From the NCBI RefSeq assembly GCF_016481305.1, contig NZ_JAENBO010000003.1, positions 62,001-126,000 of the forward strand: a stretch of 64,000 nucleotides of DNA, written 5' to 3'. The notes beneath the pieces were generated by a model. The model had not been told where the DNA came from. It saw nothing but the letters and a program-made list of their open reading frames with translations, and made no database searches. Position numbers and translations under genes: made by a program. Positions within the stretch are counted from its first letter, which is position 1, and each line of letters begins with the position of its first letter. Source of the DNA: Streptococcus pacificus (GTDB lineage Bacteria > Bacillota > Bacilli > Lactobacillales > Streptococcaceae). Shown in pieces: positions 34,819 through 46,963 of the stretch.

Positions 34819-35253
34819 CTATTTTTTCTTTTCACTTGATTGACTAAACCAAATGGCAATTTCTCTTTTGGCTGCTTCGGTCGAATCAGACCCATGAACG
34901 ATATTAAAAATCCCACCTTCTTCTCCTGGAGCTTGAGCAAAATCACCCCGAATGGTTCCAGGCAATGCATCTTTAGGATTGGTAACCCCCATCATTGTTC
35001 GCCACGAAGAAACTACTCGATTGCCTGAAATAACACCAATAACAATTGGACCACTTGTCATATAGTCTTTTAATTCTGGGAAAAATGGTTTTTTAATAAG
35101 GGCTTCATAGTGTTGTTCTAATAGTTCTTGAGTCGCCATCCGCATATCTAATTTTTCAATAATAAAACCACGACGCTCAATTCTTTTAATGACTTCTCCC
35201 ACTAATCCTCTTTTTACACCATCAGGTTTAATAATAAATAAGGTTTTTTCCAT
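34819..35253 (-). CDS. ndk: Nucleoside diphosphate kinase
   Basis: Balances NTP and dNTP pools by moving the gamma phosphate through a histidine intermediate. It has 144 residues with the N-terminal [13 protein letters not shown] and the active-site NIVHGSDS. I choose the ATG at 35253, which has GGAGG seven bases upstream; an in-frame ATG at 35283 lies at the predicted transcription start, just after the extended -10 TGATATAAT. It is monocistronic. Confidence 0.94.
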   Translation of the reverse strand: MEKTLFIIKPDGVKRGLVGEVIKRIERRGFIIEKLDMRMATQELLEQHYEALIKKPFFPELKDYMTSGPIVIGVISGNRVVSSWRTMMGVTNPKDALPGTIRGDFAQAPGEEGGIFNIVHGSDSTEAAKREIAIWFSQSSEKKK

Positions 35254-35407
35254 TGACAAGCCTCCATATTTCTTTTTTCTCATTATATCATGAAAGCTCT
35301 TTCAATAACAACTGTTATCTTCCCTGTAATTAGATTAAAATTGAAATGCTAGTTAACACCTTTAAATCAATTTAAAAATCTAGCCCCTTTTTTGTTCTTT
35401 TTTAACA

Positions 35408-35440
35408 AAAATAAAGCCCCTTAGTTAAACTAGGGGGCTT
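35408..35440 (-). terminator. eno terminator
   Basis: GC-rich stem AAGCCCC/GGGGCTT around a 12-base loop, followed by a T-rich tail on the minus strand. Confidence 0.88.
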
Positions 35441-35461
35441 AAAACCTTATTAAATCAAGGT

Positions 35462-36781
<1,320 letters not shown>

Positions 36782-36807
36782 TTATGAGTTTAATTTTTTA
36801 CATGTTA

Positions 36808-36836
36808 ATAATACCACAATCTCATAACATAAGCAA
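36808..36836 (-). promoter_or_regulatory. eno promoter
   Basis: On the minus strand TTGCTT, 17 bp, TATTAT with a TGG extension, 39 bases before the start. Confidence 0.7.
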
Positions 36837-37013
36837 GATTTTACCCTATAAAAACAAAACCCATTCTCTTTAAAAATGACTTTTAGTAGACTAACACAAA
36901 CTCTTTTAAATTGATTTTTAATCACTAACAAGTGTTATTTCAATGAAACAACGGCTTTCTCTTTTTTTAAAAAATAGTGTATAATTGATAATAAGAACTA
37001 AGAGAGGTATACT

Positions 37014-37475
37014 ATGGCAGATTTACATGAAAAAGTTTTAAAGGGGGCTTTAGGTGAAAAACGTTTAAATCCTGATGAACAACGTTATTATCTCGGAACG
37101 TTTTCTGAACGGGTCATTTTAACGATTCTCATCAAAAACACTGAAAAGGATGACATTAAACATTTTTTCCCTCAAGCTATAGAAGAGTTAAATGACCAAT
37201 ATGAGGAAGATTTATTTGTTAAAATTTCTCCACAAATAGCTCTCAATCTCCAAATGCACTATTTAAAAATAGCCCAAGAACAAAGGATTAATGCTACCAT
37301 TGTTGATGAGAAAACATCAAATTCTCCATTTGGCATTGTGGTTCATACACAATCGCCCGAATATGTTGAGAAAACTGATATTTACGATGTGTTCCCTCAA
37401 CTACTCTCCAAAAAAGAAGACACAAAACAAACTCCTCAAAAAAAATCTCTTTTAAGGAGACTTTTTAAAAAATAA
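37014..37475 (+). CDS. DUF1694 (YueI-like) protein
   Basis: Cytoplasmic protein of 153 residues matching the YueI/DUF1694 family: LKGALGEKRLNPDEQRYYLGTFSERV is the conserved N-terminal region (residues 9-34). The function is unknown. The C-terminus is lysine-rich. It has its own TATAAT (36980-36985), an AGAGAGG ribosome site and a downstream terminator, so it is probably transcribed alone. Confidence 0.85.
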   Translation: MADLHEKVLKGALGEKRLNPDEQRYYLGTFSERVILTILIKNTEKDDIKHFFPQAIEELNDQYEEDLFVKISPQIALNLQMHYLKIAQEQRINATIVDEKTSNSPFGIVVHTQSPEYVEKTDIYDVFPQLLSKKEDTKQTPQKKSLLRRLFKK

Positions 37476-37513
37476 AAATCTCTTCTGACAATTAAGTCAA
37501 GAGAGATTTTTAT
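37471..37513. terminator. Bidirectional terminator, DUF1694/TauE gene
   Basis: Imperfect hairpin between AAAAATCTCT and AGAGATTTTT arms, between convergent genes. Confidence 0.75.
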
Positions 37514-37517
37514 TTGT

Positions 37518-38300
37518 TTATAACATATTAACAATAACATTATATGCTGACAGTAGGATGAGAAATATAATTAAAAGTGAATACAGTTGTTCAATTTTTT
37601 TAATAGGTAAGGATTGATTAAGTCTAGTACCGATTAATCCCCCAATAAAAGCAGTGATAATCAAAAAAGGAATGATCTTTAAATCATAAGCAATAAAGCT
37701 ACCTCCCAGAACCGAAATCCCTAATTTTGATAATTGTGAAAAGAAGATAGTGGCTAAGGAATAAAAAGCGGCTTCTCTAATTGGAAAAGAAAAGCAAAAC
37801 ATTAGCATTGAAACATTTAAAGGACCACCGCCTATTCCTAAGAAAACTGAAATCATTCCCAAAAACAGACCAATTAAAACACTACCAATTTTACTTGTTA
37901 TTTGTAAATTTTTTATTTTATCTTTGGAGAGGGTGTAATAAAAGATAACCAACAATGTTACTAGTAAAACACTGGCTTGTACTGCTTTCACTTGTTGGTT
38001 TGACCAAATTTCAAAAGCATATTGGAAAAGATATTCTCCTAAAAAACCTCCAATAACCGAGCCAAAAGAGATAGAGTAGACTATGGTTTTGTTGAAGGCT
38101 GTCCCACGACGAAGTTGTTTATAAAGAGAAACAATACACATTGAAAAGACAGCTACTGATGAGAAAAAACCAATTTCATCTACGCTATGAAAACCTACAA
38201 CATCAAATAATGGCTTAATAATAATGCCACCGCCAAGTCCAGTAGTGGCTCCTACTGTAGTGGCAAATAAAACAATAAGAATATAAATTAAAATAATCAC
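37518..38300 (-). CDS. TauE/SafE family sulfite exporter-like protein
   Basis: Membrane protein of 260 residues with about eight helices. The family glycine-rich motifs are present in both halves: TGLGGGIIIKP (21-31) and FLGIGGGPLN (153-162). Members export sulfite, sulfoacetate or other small organic anions; the substrate here is unknown. It is single, flanked by a 400-bp gene-free stretch upstream. Confidence 0.85.
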   Translation of the reverse strand: MIILIYILIVLFATTVGATTGLGGGIIIKPLFDVVGFHSVDEIGFFSSVAVFSMCIVSLYKQLRRGTAFNKTIVYSISFGSVIGGFLGEYLFQYAFEIWSNQQVKAVQASVLLVTLLVIFYYTLSKDKIKNLQITSKIGSVLIGLFLGMISVFLGIGGGPLNVSMLMFCFSFPIREAAFYSLATIFFSQLSKLGISVLGGSFIAYDLKIIPFLIITAFIGGLIGTRLNQSLPIKKIEQLYSLLIIFLILLSAYNVIVNML

Positions 38301-38697
38301 GAGTGACTCCTTTTTAATTTTTGCTACTTACTAGTTTAAAAAAAAATTGATAAAATAGCAACAAGAAGGAAATGTTTTATGTACAAATAAGCTAGTAGCT
38401 TAGTAAAAGAACCAAAACCACTTCAATGACTCTATCATCTGGCTGATGACTTATTAATGAGACTGAAATAGTCATATTATACTGATGAAATGGCAACCCA
38501 AAAGAAAGCTCTCCTAATTATTATTAATCATATTGTAAAGAGATGTTTTACAAAGAAAAACACTTCAAATGGTAATCGTCAGAGAATGTTAGGAGAGAAC
38601 TAGTATTGTTTTTAACGAGAAGCAATTATTACAATTAAACAGACATTTTAGCCTTTATCTTGAAAAGCTAGAGACTAATATCTCTAGCTCCTTTATT
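38301..38697. other. Gene-free stretch of about 400 bp
   Basis: No open frame longer than about 35 codons on either strand and no RNA gene that I can recognise. Contents: a perfect palindrome TAAGCTA-G-TAGCTTA at 38388-38402, scattered short frames broken by stops, and the serB terminator at its right end. It could be a decayed gene or insertion-sequence relic, but no convincing protein similarity can be read. Confidence 0.6.
38660..38690 (-). terminator. serB terminator
   Basis: Perfect nine-base arms AGCTAGAGA/TCTCTAGCT, six-base loop, then TTTTC on the minus strand. Confidence 0.85.
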
Positions 38698-39342
38698 TTA
38701 TAGATATTGATCTATCAGTGAAATAACTTGGTAAAGGTCAGCTTCATTAATCTGATAATCAGCTTGTTCTCTTACAATAGGTTTGGCACAAAAAGCAATT
38801 CCTAGACCTGCTCGTTTTAACATTAGCAAATCATTCGCACCATCACCTACTGCAACCGTCTTTGACACCGCAAGCTGATTTTCGCTTGCCCATTCTTCTA
38901 ACATTGCTTTTTTTACTTCTTTGGTGACAATATCTCCCATCACTTGACCAGTTAGAAAGCCTTCTTTTACTTCTAAACGATTGGCTCTAACATAGTCGAT
39001 CTTTAATTTTTCAGCTAACCTATCGACAATTTCATGAAAGCCACCTGAAACAAGTCCAATTTTGTAGCCACGACTATGAAGCTCTGATACTAATTCTTCA
39101 GCACCTTTTGTATAGTGAAGCTTCTTTAGCACCTCATCAAAAATACTCTCTGGCAACCCCTCTAATAAAGAGACTCTTTCATTTAGGGATTGCTTAAAAT
39201 CCAATTCACCCCTCATTGCTTTTTCAGTAATCTTGGCAATGGCTTCTCCTTTACCAATAGCTAATCCTAACTGATCAATCACCTCTTCTTGAATGAGAGT
39301 TGAATCAACATCCATCACCAATAATCCTTTTATTTCTGACAT
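38698..39342 (-). CDS. serB: Phosphoserine phosphatase
   Basis: Last step of serine synthesis, HAD superfamily, 214 residues. Motif I is MDVDST with the nucleophilic aspartate near residue 11, motif II SGGFHE near residue 100, and motif III GDGANDLLML near residue 167. It is separated from the upstream ezrA by a strong hairpin, so it is expressed by read-through or its own weak promoter. Confidence 0.92.
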   Translation of the reverse strand: MSEIKGLLVMDVDSTLIQEEVIDQLGLAIGKGEAIAKITEKAMRGELDFKQSLNERVSLLEGLPESIFDEVLKKLHYTKGAEELVSELHSRGYKIGLVSGGFHEIVDRLAEKLKIDYVRANRLEVKEGFLTGQVMGDIVTKEVKKAMLEEWASENQLAVSKTVAVGDGANDLLMLKRAGLGIAFCAKPIVREQADYQINEADLYQVISLIDQYL

Positions 39343-39365
39343 ATTTTCTCCATTTTATTTTGTTT

Positions 39366-39428
39366 TAAAAAAGCACTTTGCCTTAAGAAATTCCTATATC
39401 ATAAGGAAGTTAAGGCAAGTGCTTTTAG
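39366..39428 (-). terminator. Long compound hairpin after ezrA
   Basis: Outer arms of about 16 bases (AAAAGCACTTGCC with one bulge against GGCAAAGTGCTTTT) enclose an inner TTCCT/AGGAA pair; six T follow on the minus strand. It ends ezrA transcription ahead of serB. Confidence 0.85.
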
Positions 39429-39440
39429 TAATGTCTGCTG

Positions 39441-41165
39441 TTAAAAGCCAACTTTTTCTCTTGTTTTTTCATAAGAGGTAACAAAGCGCTCAGTCACACC
39501 AGGTTCCACTGTTTCAAGCGCATAGGAAATTTCTTCAAAGGAAGCTTGATAATCAAAATGACCTTCAAATAACTCCAAAGCTCTCTCAAAACTTTCTTGA
39601 ACAGATGGTTCAAAACTACGATAACGATTTGAATATTGTAATAATTGTTCTGTTAAGGTAGCATTTTCAATGACTTGATAAGTTGTTTCTTCAAGTGTTG
39701 CTAATGCTCCAGTGGCCGCATCTGTTAGTTTTAAAACAATATTAATATCTACCCTACCACGACTAAGCTCATCTCTCAATGCTTCTAGCTGAGAACTTGT
39801 TGTAAAGAAAGTACTCAAGAAATGTTGAGGAATACCAGGTAAGTTTTTCTTCTCCATATAACGTTTAATAATATGAAGTTTATTGATGTAATTGTCCAAG
39901 GTTTGACGAGACGTCTCTTCGAGTGTCTCAATGTCTTTAAAGGATTCTAAAATAGCAAACTGTTCTTGCTCAATCTCTAAGAGATTTTCATGTATTTTTG
40001 CAAGTGATGCTTTTAGGACTGAGAAAGGTTCTTTTCTTTCTTCAATCGATTCAACGATAGTCGCCATTTCAGATTCCATTGTCGACAATTGTTCTTGGAA
40101 CCCTTTTAGTTTATCACTGTTTTTCTCATTTAAAAGATAACGATGAGACAAACGTTGGTATTCATCAATTAATTTTTGGTTATTTTCTTTATTGTGTTTA
40201 ATAAAGTTCGGAATAATGGTTTTTTCTTTTGTGACATCTTTAAAGGCTGCAATTTCTTTTTCAAATAAAGCGTATAAGGAATCAATGTTTTCTTGAATAT
40301 CTTGATTACTACTTTCTGCTTTATCTAAATCTAAGGATGATAAGTCTTCGATCGTCTTAGCAATAGCTTCTCTAATTTCTTGGAAACGCACTTCAATATC
40401 ATCTTCAACAAAATGATAGTCCTCTTCCAAAAGACGACCATAGCCAGTTTCTAAATCATCTAACTGATCTGGAAAATCATCTTCTAATTTGGTCACAATA
40501 GCAGGAATCTTTTCTGTGATTTGCCCTAAAGCAATCGTGTGTTCTTCGGCACGTTCTAAAATGTTAGCTGCCTCAACTGGATCTCCTGAAGAATTTAAAG
40601 TAACAAATTGAGAAAATTCACCTTGAATATTCTTTAATTGCTTACCAATTTCAGTCATTGTTGGACCGTAATTATCAGCATTTTCAGCTATATCATTTTG
40701 AAGTGTTTCATACATATCAAGAGCATGAGTCACGCGTGAACTGTTTTTTCCTTCTTGTTCTTTAAGAACTTCTAGCGCTTCTCTAATACCTTTAATATCT
40801 TCTTCTACTAAATTTAACTGACTCTCAATACTATTAATTTCACTTTTGGCTTTAAAGAAATTAAAGGTGGCATTTAGATTTTCAGCTTCAAAAATATGGT
40901 TTTCAATATCGCTAAACGAATTAAGTGATAAATCAACCCATTTTTGGTTCCATTCACGAAAAGCGGTTTGACTTTGACCAATCAAATGAAGATTCTTAAC
41001 TTCTTCAATTTCATCATTGACAGGTAAATCAAAAAGCTCTTGCTTACGTTCTTCTAATTTTGCAATCAAGCCATCATTACGTCTTCTTATAATCGCCCCT
41101 ATAAGATAAGCAATGATAACTAATAAAACAATTCCTACTATTAATAAGACGATTCCACTGGTCAT
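39441..41165 (-). CDS. ezrA: Septation ring formation regulator EzrA
   Basis: Membrane-anchored division protein of 574 residues that regulates FtsZ ring formation. A single N-terminal membrane helix (about 4-26) is followed by basic residues and then spectrin-like coiled coils to the end. The characteristic C-terminal patch RYRSFEP lies near residue 520. It follows gyrB with its own promoter; gyrB-ezrA adjacency is conserved in streptococci. Confidence 0.93.
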   Translation of the reverse strand: MTSGIVLLIVGIVLLVIIAYLIGAIIRRRNDGLIAKLEERKQELFDLPVNDEIEEVKNLHLIGQSQTAFREWNQKWVDLSLNSFSDIENHIFEAENLNATFNFFKAKSEINSIESQLNLVEEDIKGIREALEVLKEQEGKNSSRVTHALDMYETLQNDIAENADNYGPTMTEIGKQLKNIQGEFSQFVTLNSSGDPVEAANILERAEEHTIALGQITEKIPAIVTKLEDDFPDQLDDLETGYGRLLEEDYHFVEDDIEVRFQEIREAIAKTIEDLSSLDLDKAESSNQDIQENIDSLYALFEKEIAAFKDVTKEKTIIPNFIKHNKENNQKLIDEYQRLSHRYLLNEKNSDKLKGFQEQLSTMESEMATIVESIEERKEPFSVLKASLAKIHENLLEIEQEQFAILESFKDIETLEETSRQTLDNYINKLHIIKRYMEKKNLPGIPQHFLSTFFTTSSQLEALRDELSRGRVDINIVLKLTDAATGALATLEETTYQVIENATLTEQLLQYSNRYRSFEPSVQESFERALELFEGHFDYQASFEEISYALETVEPGVTERFVTSYEKTREKVGF

Positions 41166-41216
41166 CTTAATCTCCTTAACTTGTCATTTTTTACTAATAT
41201 GGTCTATAACATTACG

Positions 41217-41245
41217 ATTATACCATACTTCTATGTGGTTTTCAA
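41217..41245 (-). promoter_or_regulatory. ezrA promoter
   Basis: On the minus strand TTGAAA, 17 bp, TATAAT with TGG extension. The -35 lies just outside the gyrB stop codon at 41250. Confidence 0.75.
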
Positions 41246-41249
41246 AAGC

Positions 41250-43202
<1,953 letters not shown>

Positions 43203-43399
43203 TCACCCTAACCTTATCATTATTTTTTATTTAATAGTCTTCCATCAAGATAGATACTTATCAACAGTTTTAACTATTAAATCATTATTAGTGGATTATT
43301 ATTGCGTATTCTAAACTGAATTAACATCAATAATAAAGTCACTACATACGCTCTTTATTATAACATATTTTAACGTTTTTTACACTATTTTGAATAGAG

Positions 43400-43424
43400 A
43401 AAAAAGCTCTATTACTAGAACTTT
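43400..43424 (-). terminator. rodA terminator
   Basis: Stem AAGTTCTA/TAGAGCTT (one G-T pair) with a four-base loop, followed by a T run, immediately after the rodA stop. The gap to gyrB holds this and the gyrB promoter. Confidence 0.75.
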
Positions 43425-43426
43425 TC

Positions 43427-44629
43427 TCAGTTTATCGACTCTTGTTCTTCAATAAAACTTTCCTTATTTTTTTGATTCTGATAAGACATAGATAAAATTA
43501 ATCCGACCCCTAGTAAATTGGAAATTAAAGAACTTCCTCCTTGTGATATAAAAGGTAACGGAATACCTGTCAACGGTAGAACACCAATAGTTGCTCCAAT
43601 ATTTTCAAAAATATGGAATAAAATCATCATGATAAAGCCAGTGGAAATGTAAGTATAAAAAAGATTGTTTGATTCAAAAGTTACCCGAATCATCCGATAA
43701 ATTAAAAATAAATAAAGTGCTAAGAGTAGACTAGAACCGATAAAGCCAAAATTTTCGGCAATAACAGTAAAAATCATATCACTTTCTCGGACAGGAACAG
43801 ATAAATCAACAACATTAAGGCCTTTACCCGTAAAGCCACCACTACCAATAGAAATCATTCCTTGAGTTTGTTGGTAGGCAATCGAGTCAGCAAAGTCAAA
43901 GGGATTCAACCAAGCAGAAATCCGGTTGATTTGATAGGTATCCATACCCAGTTGGTAAAAGAAAGATTTACCCATTGGTGAAAGAAACATGGCTAAAAAA
44001 CCCACTGCTCCAGAAATAATGAGTGTTGTCACAAAAACAATCAATTGCCAAGAAATACCTGATAATAAAATTAGTCCGGACAAGATAGCAATAAAGACTA
44101 AGGCTGTTCCTAAGTCCTTTTGCAGGGCCAACAAAACTAAGACAGGAAGGGTTAATAAACCATAAACTAAAAGCAACTTCAAGTCATCTTTAAAAAAGCG
44201 ATTAACAATATTTTGCTGTAATTTAACAGTTGCTTGCGATAACACCAAAATATATGAAATTTTCATAAATTCTGATGGTTGAAATAATGTTGTATTTCCT
44301 ATCGTAATCCAGTTTTTTGCCCCTGTTAGAGCAACCAATTGTGGACTATAAAAAAACAAGGGTAAAATCATTAAACCAAGCCCTAATATATAAAGAAATG
44401 GCGTTATTTTCCATAAAAACTCTGTGCTAAACAGCATAACGACAAAACTAAGAGCAAATCCAGTGATAATCCATAAAACTTGTTGAGCTAATACAGTTGT
44501 TAGGTTTTGAGGATAATCATGGTTGATGGCTATATAAACCGCTAATAAACCAATAATAAGTAAAATAAAGACTGGTAAAATCAACAAATAATCAATTCTA
44601 TTATCAATAGCCTTTTTAATCTTTTCCAT
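43427..44629 (-). CDS. rodA: RodA, SEDS peptidoglycan glycosyltransferase
   Basis: Ten-helix SEDS-family membrane enzyme of 400 residues polymerising lipid II for peripheral wall growth. Family motifs include TGAKNWITIG, FQPSEFMKI, ALQKDLGTALV (catalytic aspartate region) and GIPLPFISQGGSS. RodA rather than FtsW is favoured by its length and its position upstream of gyrB, as in pneumococcus. Confidence 0.9.
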   Translation of the reverse strand: MEKIKKAIDNRIDYLLILPVFILLIIGLLAVYIAINHDYPQNLTTVLAQQVLWIITGFALSFVVMLFSTEFLWKITPFLYILGLGLMILPLFFYSPQLVALTGAKNWITIGNTTLFQPSEFMKISYILVLSQATVKLQQNIVNRFFKDDLKLLLVYGLLTLPVLVLLALQKDLGTALVFIAILSGLILLSGISWQLIVFVTTLIISGAVGFLAMFLSPMGKSFFYQLGMDTYQINRISAWLNPFDFADSIAYQQTQGMISIGSGGFTGKGLNVVDLSVPVRESDMIFTVIAENFGFIGSSLLLALYLFLIYRMIRVTFESNNLFYTYISTGFIMMILFHIFENIGATIGVLPLTGIPLPFISQGGSSLISNLLGVGLILSMSYQNQKNKESFIEEQESIN

Positions 44630-44728
44630 GACGACCTCTCTTATTTTTTGTCTTTTTATTATACCACGATTTTTTAATCATGCTTATTTTTTAGTGACAA
44701 AATAATAGACTTCTTTGCTTATAGAAAA

Positions 44729-44762
44729 AATAAAAAACCTTTAAAATAAAATTTAAAGGTTG
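44729..44762 (-). terminator. Terminator after tRNA-Arg
   Basis: Stem AACCTTTAAA/TTTAAAGGTT and a T run on the minus strand, nine bases beyond the tRNA. Confidence 0.85.
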
Positions 44763-44770
44763 CTTTTTGA

Positions 44771-44842
44771 TGTCCCCTGTAGGAATCGAACCTACAACGA
44801 CTTCTTAGGAGGAAGTTGTTATATCCATTTAACTAAGGGAAC
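44771..44842 (-). tRNA. tRNA-Arg (anticodon CCT)
   Basis: Seventy-two bases that fold as a tRNA. Acceptor GTTCCCT pairs with AGGGGAC, discriminator A, anticodon stem ACTTC/GAAGT with loop CTCCTAA giving anticodon CCT (reads AGG), and T arm GTAGG-TTCGAAT-CCTAC. CCA is not encoded. It lies between terminators of its own and of rplS. Confidence 0.95.
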
Positions 44843-44846
44843 GGAT

Positions 44847-44876
44847 AAAAAAATCTGCCCATGCGAGCAGATTTTT
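44847..44876 (-). terminator. rplS terminator
   Basis: AAAATCTGC/GCAGATTTT stem with T run on the minus strand, just after rplS and before the tRNA. Confidence 0.88.
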
Positions 44877-44885
44877 GAAATTGTC

Positions 44886-45233
44886 TTAACGACGAATTTC
44901 TTTGATACGTGCAGCTTTACCTTGTAAAGCACGTAAGTAGTAAAGTTTCGCACGACGAACTTTACCGTAACGAACAACTTCAATTTTATCAACACGTGGT
45001 GTGTGAAGTGGGAAAGTACGTTCTACACCAATACCGCTTGATAATTTACGAACAGTATACATTTCTGAAATACCTTGACCTTTACGAGAGATAACAACTC
45101 CTTCAAAGATCTGAATACGTTCACGATTTCCTTCGACAACTTTCGCATGGACACGTACAGTGTCTCCTGGACGAAATGATGGGATATCAGTACGAAGTTG
45201 ACTTTCTGTCAAACTTTGAATTAATGGATTCAT
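44886..45233 (-). CDS. rplS: 50S ribosomal protein L19
   Basis: Ribosomal protein of 115 residues at the 30S-50S interface. The [15 protein letters not shown] start region and RRAKLYYLR(A)[11 protein letters not shown]-terminus are diagnostic. It is preceded by a structured leader and transcribed as a single gene. Confidence 0.97.
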   Translation of the reverse strand: MNPLIQSLTESQLRTDIPSFRPGDTVRVHAKVVEGNRERIQIFEGVVISRKGQGISEMYTVRKLSSGIGVERTFPLHTPRVDKIEVVRYGKVRRAKLYYLRALQGKAARIKEIRR

Positions 45234-45239
45234 TTTATT

Positions 45240-45312
45240 TTCTCCTTATCTTACTAATCTTAAGAGCAGTGTCCTAGCGGATTAGTCGTTTTTTGTGTGT
45301 CCATTACACACG
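45240..45312 (-). ncRNA. L19 leader (cis-regulatory mRNA structure)
   Basis: The rplS 5' untranslated region on the minus strand forms two stems: GTGTG-taatgga-CACAC (45295-45311) and ACTAATC/GATTAGT (45253-45286) enclosing CCGCTAGGACACTGC. The second stem lies just before the AAGGAG ribosome site. Arrangement and conserved loop resemble the Firmicutes L19 leader used for autogenous control. The family match is from memory, the stems are direct. Confidence 0.7.
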
Positions 45313-45318
45313 TAGTCT

Positions 45319-45347
45319 ATTCTATCAAATTAAACTAATAATGTAAA
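45319..45347 (-). promoter_or_regulatory. rplS promoter
   Basis: On the minus strand TTTACA, 17 bp, TAGAAT. It gives a leader of about 80 bases. Confidence 0.75.
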
Positions 45348-45366
45348 GAATAATTTTAATGCTTAA

Positions 45367-46572
45367 CTAATATTTTTGTTCGCCGTAAATACTATTTTTC
45401 TTCCCAAAGCTTAAACTAAAAACCATAACGATAAAGAAATAAGGAAGATTGGTCATTCCAAACACCTCAGCACCAATTAGGATAGGGGCTAAGAAAGTAC
45501 TTGTGGCACTCCCAAATACACTGGCATAACCAAGAGCAGCTACTAAAGAGATGGGCAAGCCAAAGATTGGAGCTAAAACAACACCTAAACTTGAACCGAT
45601 AGCAAACAAAGGAGTGACTTCTCCTCCTTGAAAACCAATTGCCAGTGTTAGTATAGTTAAGACTAATTTTAAAAGCCAATCATAGCTTAAAATAGTCTCG
45701 CCAGAAAAACTAGCGGCAATGAGATTTGTCCCAAGGCCTGAATAACGTCCCATATCTAATAAAAGAAAAACTACTGCTAATATGGATCCAATAAGAGCTA
45801 TACGAAGATAAGCATTAGGTAATTTTTCAGCTAGCCAACTTTTTAAATTTTTTAAACCTAAGGCAAAAACATTTCCTGCCAAACCAAAAAGTAGTCCTAA
45901 TACAGCTAATTTGATAAATAAAATGGGAGTTATCGCTAAAGAGACATTAATTGGCACTGCAAAATGTTCTAATCCTAAAAACTGAGAGGTGGCACTAGCC
46001 GTATAAGAAGCCACCAAAACAGGTACCAAAGCAGACAATCTCATTCGACCAATGAACAGCACCTCAATAGCAAATAAGGTGGCAGCAAGGGGCGTTTGAA
46101 ACAGACCAGCAAAACCAGCTGCCATACCAGTAATCAAAAATAAACGACGATTAGCATCATCAAAAGTATTTGTAAAAAAATTTGAGACGGTAGCACCAAT
46201 TTGAACTGCCACTCCTTCACGACCAGCACTCCCACCAAATAGATGAGTTAACCAGGTTGTAAGGATAATCAAGGGAATTAGACGCTTAGGAATGCTTTGT
46301 TCTTTTCCATGTCCCACTCGAAAGACTAAACCCATGCCACCATTAGCTCTTCCACCATAGTGTTGATACAAATATAAAATAACCAAACCAGCAAGTCCTA
46401 AAAATGGAATAAAAAATAAAGGGTATTCTGTTCTAATCTCACCTATCAAAAGCAGAACTCTACCAAAGACCATATCAAAGGCACCAGTGATTAAACCTAT
46501 CACTAGACCCAGTACGATAAAGAGTAAATTTTTTTTGATAAACATTAGGACTGTTTTTTGATTAATTGTCAT
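45367..46572 (-). CDS. ClC-family chloride channel/antiporter
   Basis: Membrane protein of 401 residues. The selectivity motif reads GGSAGREGVAVQIG, keeping the gating glutamate, and GFQGGEVTPLFAIG is the second family motif. Like other ClC proteins it could exchange Cl- or F- for protons; the usual GREGP proline is valine here. Its start overlaps the chorismate mutase gene by 11 bases. Confidence 0.88.
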   Translation of the reverse strand: MTINQKTVLMFIKKNLLFIVLGLVIGLITGAFDMVFGRVLLLIGEIRTEYPLFFIPFLGLAGLVILYLYQHYGGRANGGMGLVFRVGHGKEQSIPKRLIPLIILTTWLTHLFGGSAGREGVAVQIGATVSNFFTNTFDDANRRLFLITGMAAGFAGLFQTPLAATLFAIEVLFIGRMRLSALVPVLVASYTASATSQFLGLEHFAVPINVSLAITPILFIKLAVLGLLFGLAGNVFALGLKNLKSWLAEKLPNAYLRIALIGSILAVVFLLLDMGRYSGLGTNLIAASFSGETILSYDWLLKLVLTILTLAIGFQGGEVTPLFAIGSSLGVVLAPIFGLPISLVAALGYASVFGSATSTFLAPILIGAEVFGMTNLPYFFIVMVFSLSFGKKNSIYGEQKY

Positions 46573-46837
46573 CTCTTAATCTCTTTTCTTGAAAAGTTTT
46601 TGAATGCGTCATGATGTCTTTAAAAGTCGCAACAATTGATTCTTGATACATAGGGTTCTTAACTTCTTGAGCGACTTTTTTTAAAATGGTCTCTTCTCTA
46701 TTTTGATCTAAAATAGGCATTTTATGAGTTTTTTTATAGGAAACAACTTGACTAACCAGTGCCATTCGCTTTTCTAAAAGACTAATAAGTGTTTTATCAA
46801 TAAGATCAATTTCTTGACGACTTTTATCTAATGTCAT
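46562..46837 (-). CDS. Chorismate mutase (AroQ type)
   Basis: Ninety-one-residue all-helical enzyme converting chorismate to prephenate in phenylalanine and tyrosine synthesis. The N-terminal SRQEIDLIDKTLISLLEKRM helix and the KKTHKMPILDQNREE segment carry the expected arginine, lysine and glutamate active-site residues. No regulatory domain is attached. It is first in a two-gene unit with clc. Confidence 0.88.
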   Translation of the reverse strand: MTLDKSRQEIDLIDKTLISLLEKRMALVSQVVSYKKTHKMPILDQNREETILKKVAQEVKNPMYQESIVATFKDIMTHSKTFQEKRLRDDN

Positions 46838-46865
46838 AACAACTCCTGTTCTAAAAGTTTATTTC

Positions 46866-46894
46866 ATTATAAAGGATTATAAGTCACTTGACAA
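46866..46894 (-). promoter_or_regulatory. Promoter of the chorismate mutase-clc unit
   Basis: On the minus strand TTGTCA, 17 bp, TATAAT, 29 bases before the ATG. Confidence 0.78.
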
Positions 46895-46934
46895 GCTAGC
46901 TAAAGGCTTCATTTATATTCTCATTAGACAAAGT

Positions 46935-46960
46935 AAAAGACCTACCAATGGTAAGCCTTT
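46935..46960 (-). terminator. Flavodoxin gene terminator
   Basis: Nine-pair stem AGGCTTACC/GGTAGGTCT (two G-T pairs), loop ATT, then T-rich sequence on the minus strand. Confidence 0.65.
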
Positions 46961-46963
46961 GTT

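Noticed and set aside
38301-38697. Transposase remnant in the gene-free stretch
   Set aside because: Short fragments vaguely recall transposases but no frame keeps a diagnostic motif and no terminal repeats or target duplication are visible; kept only as a question.
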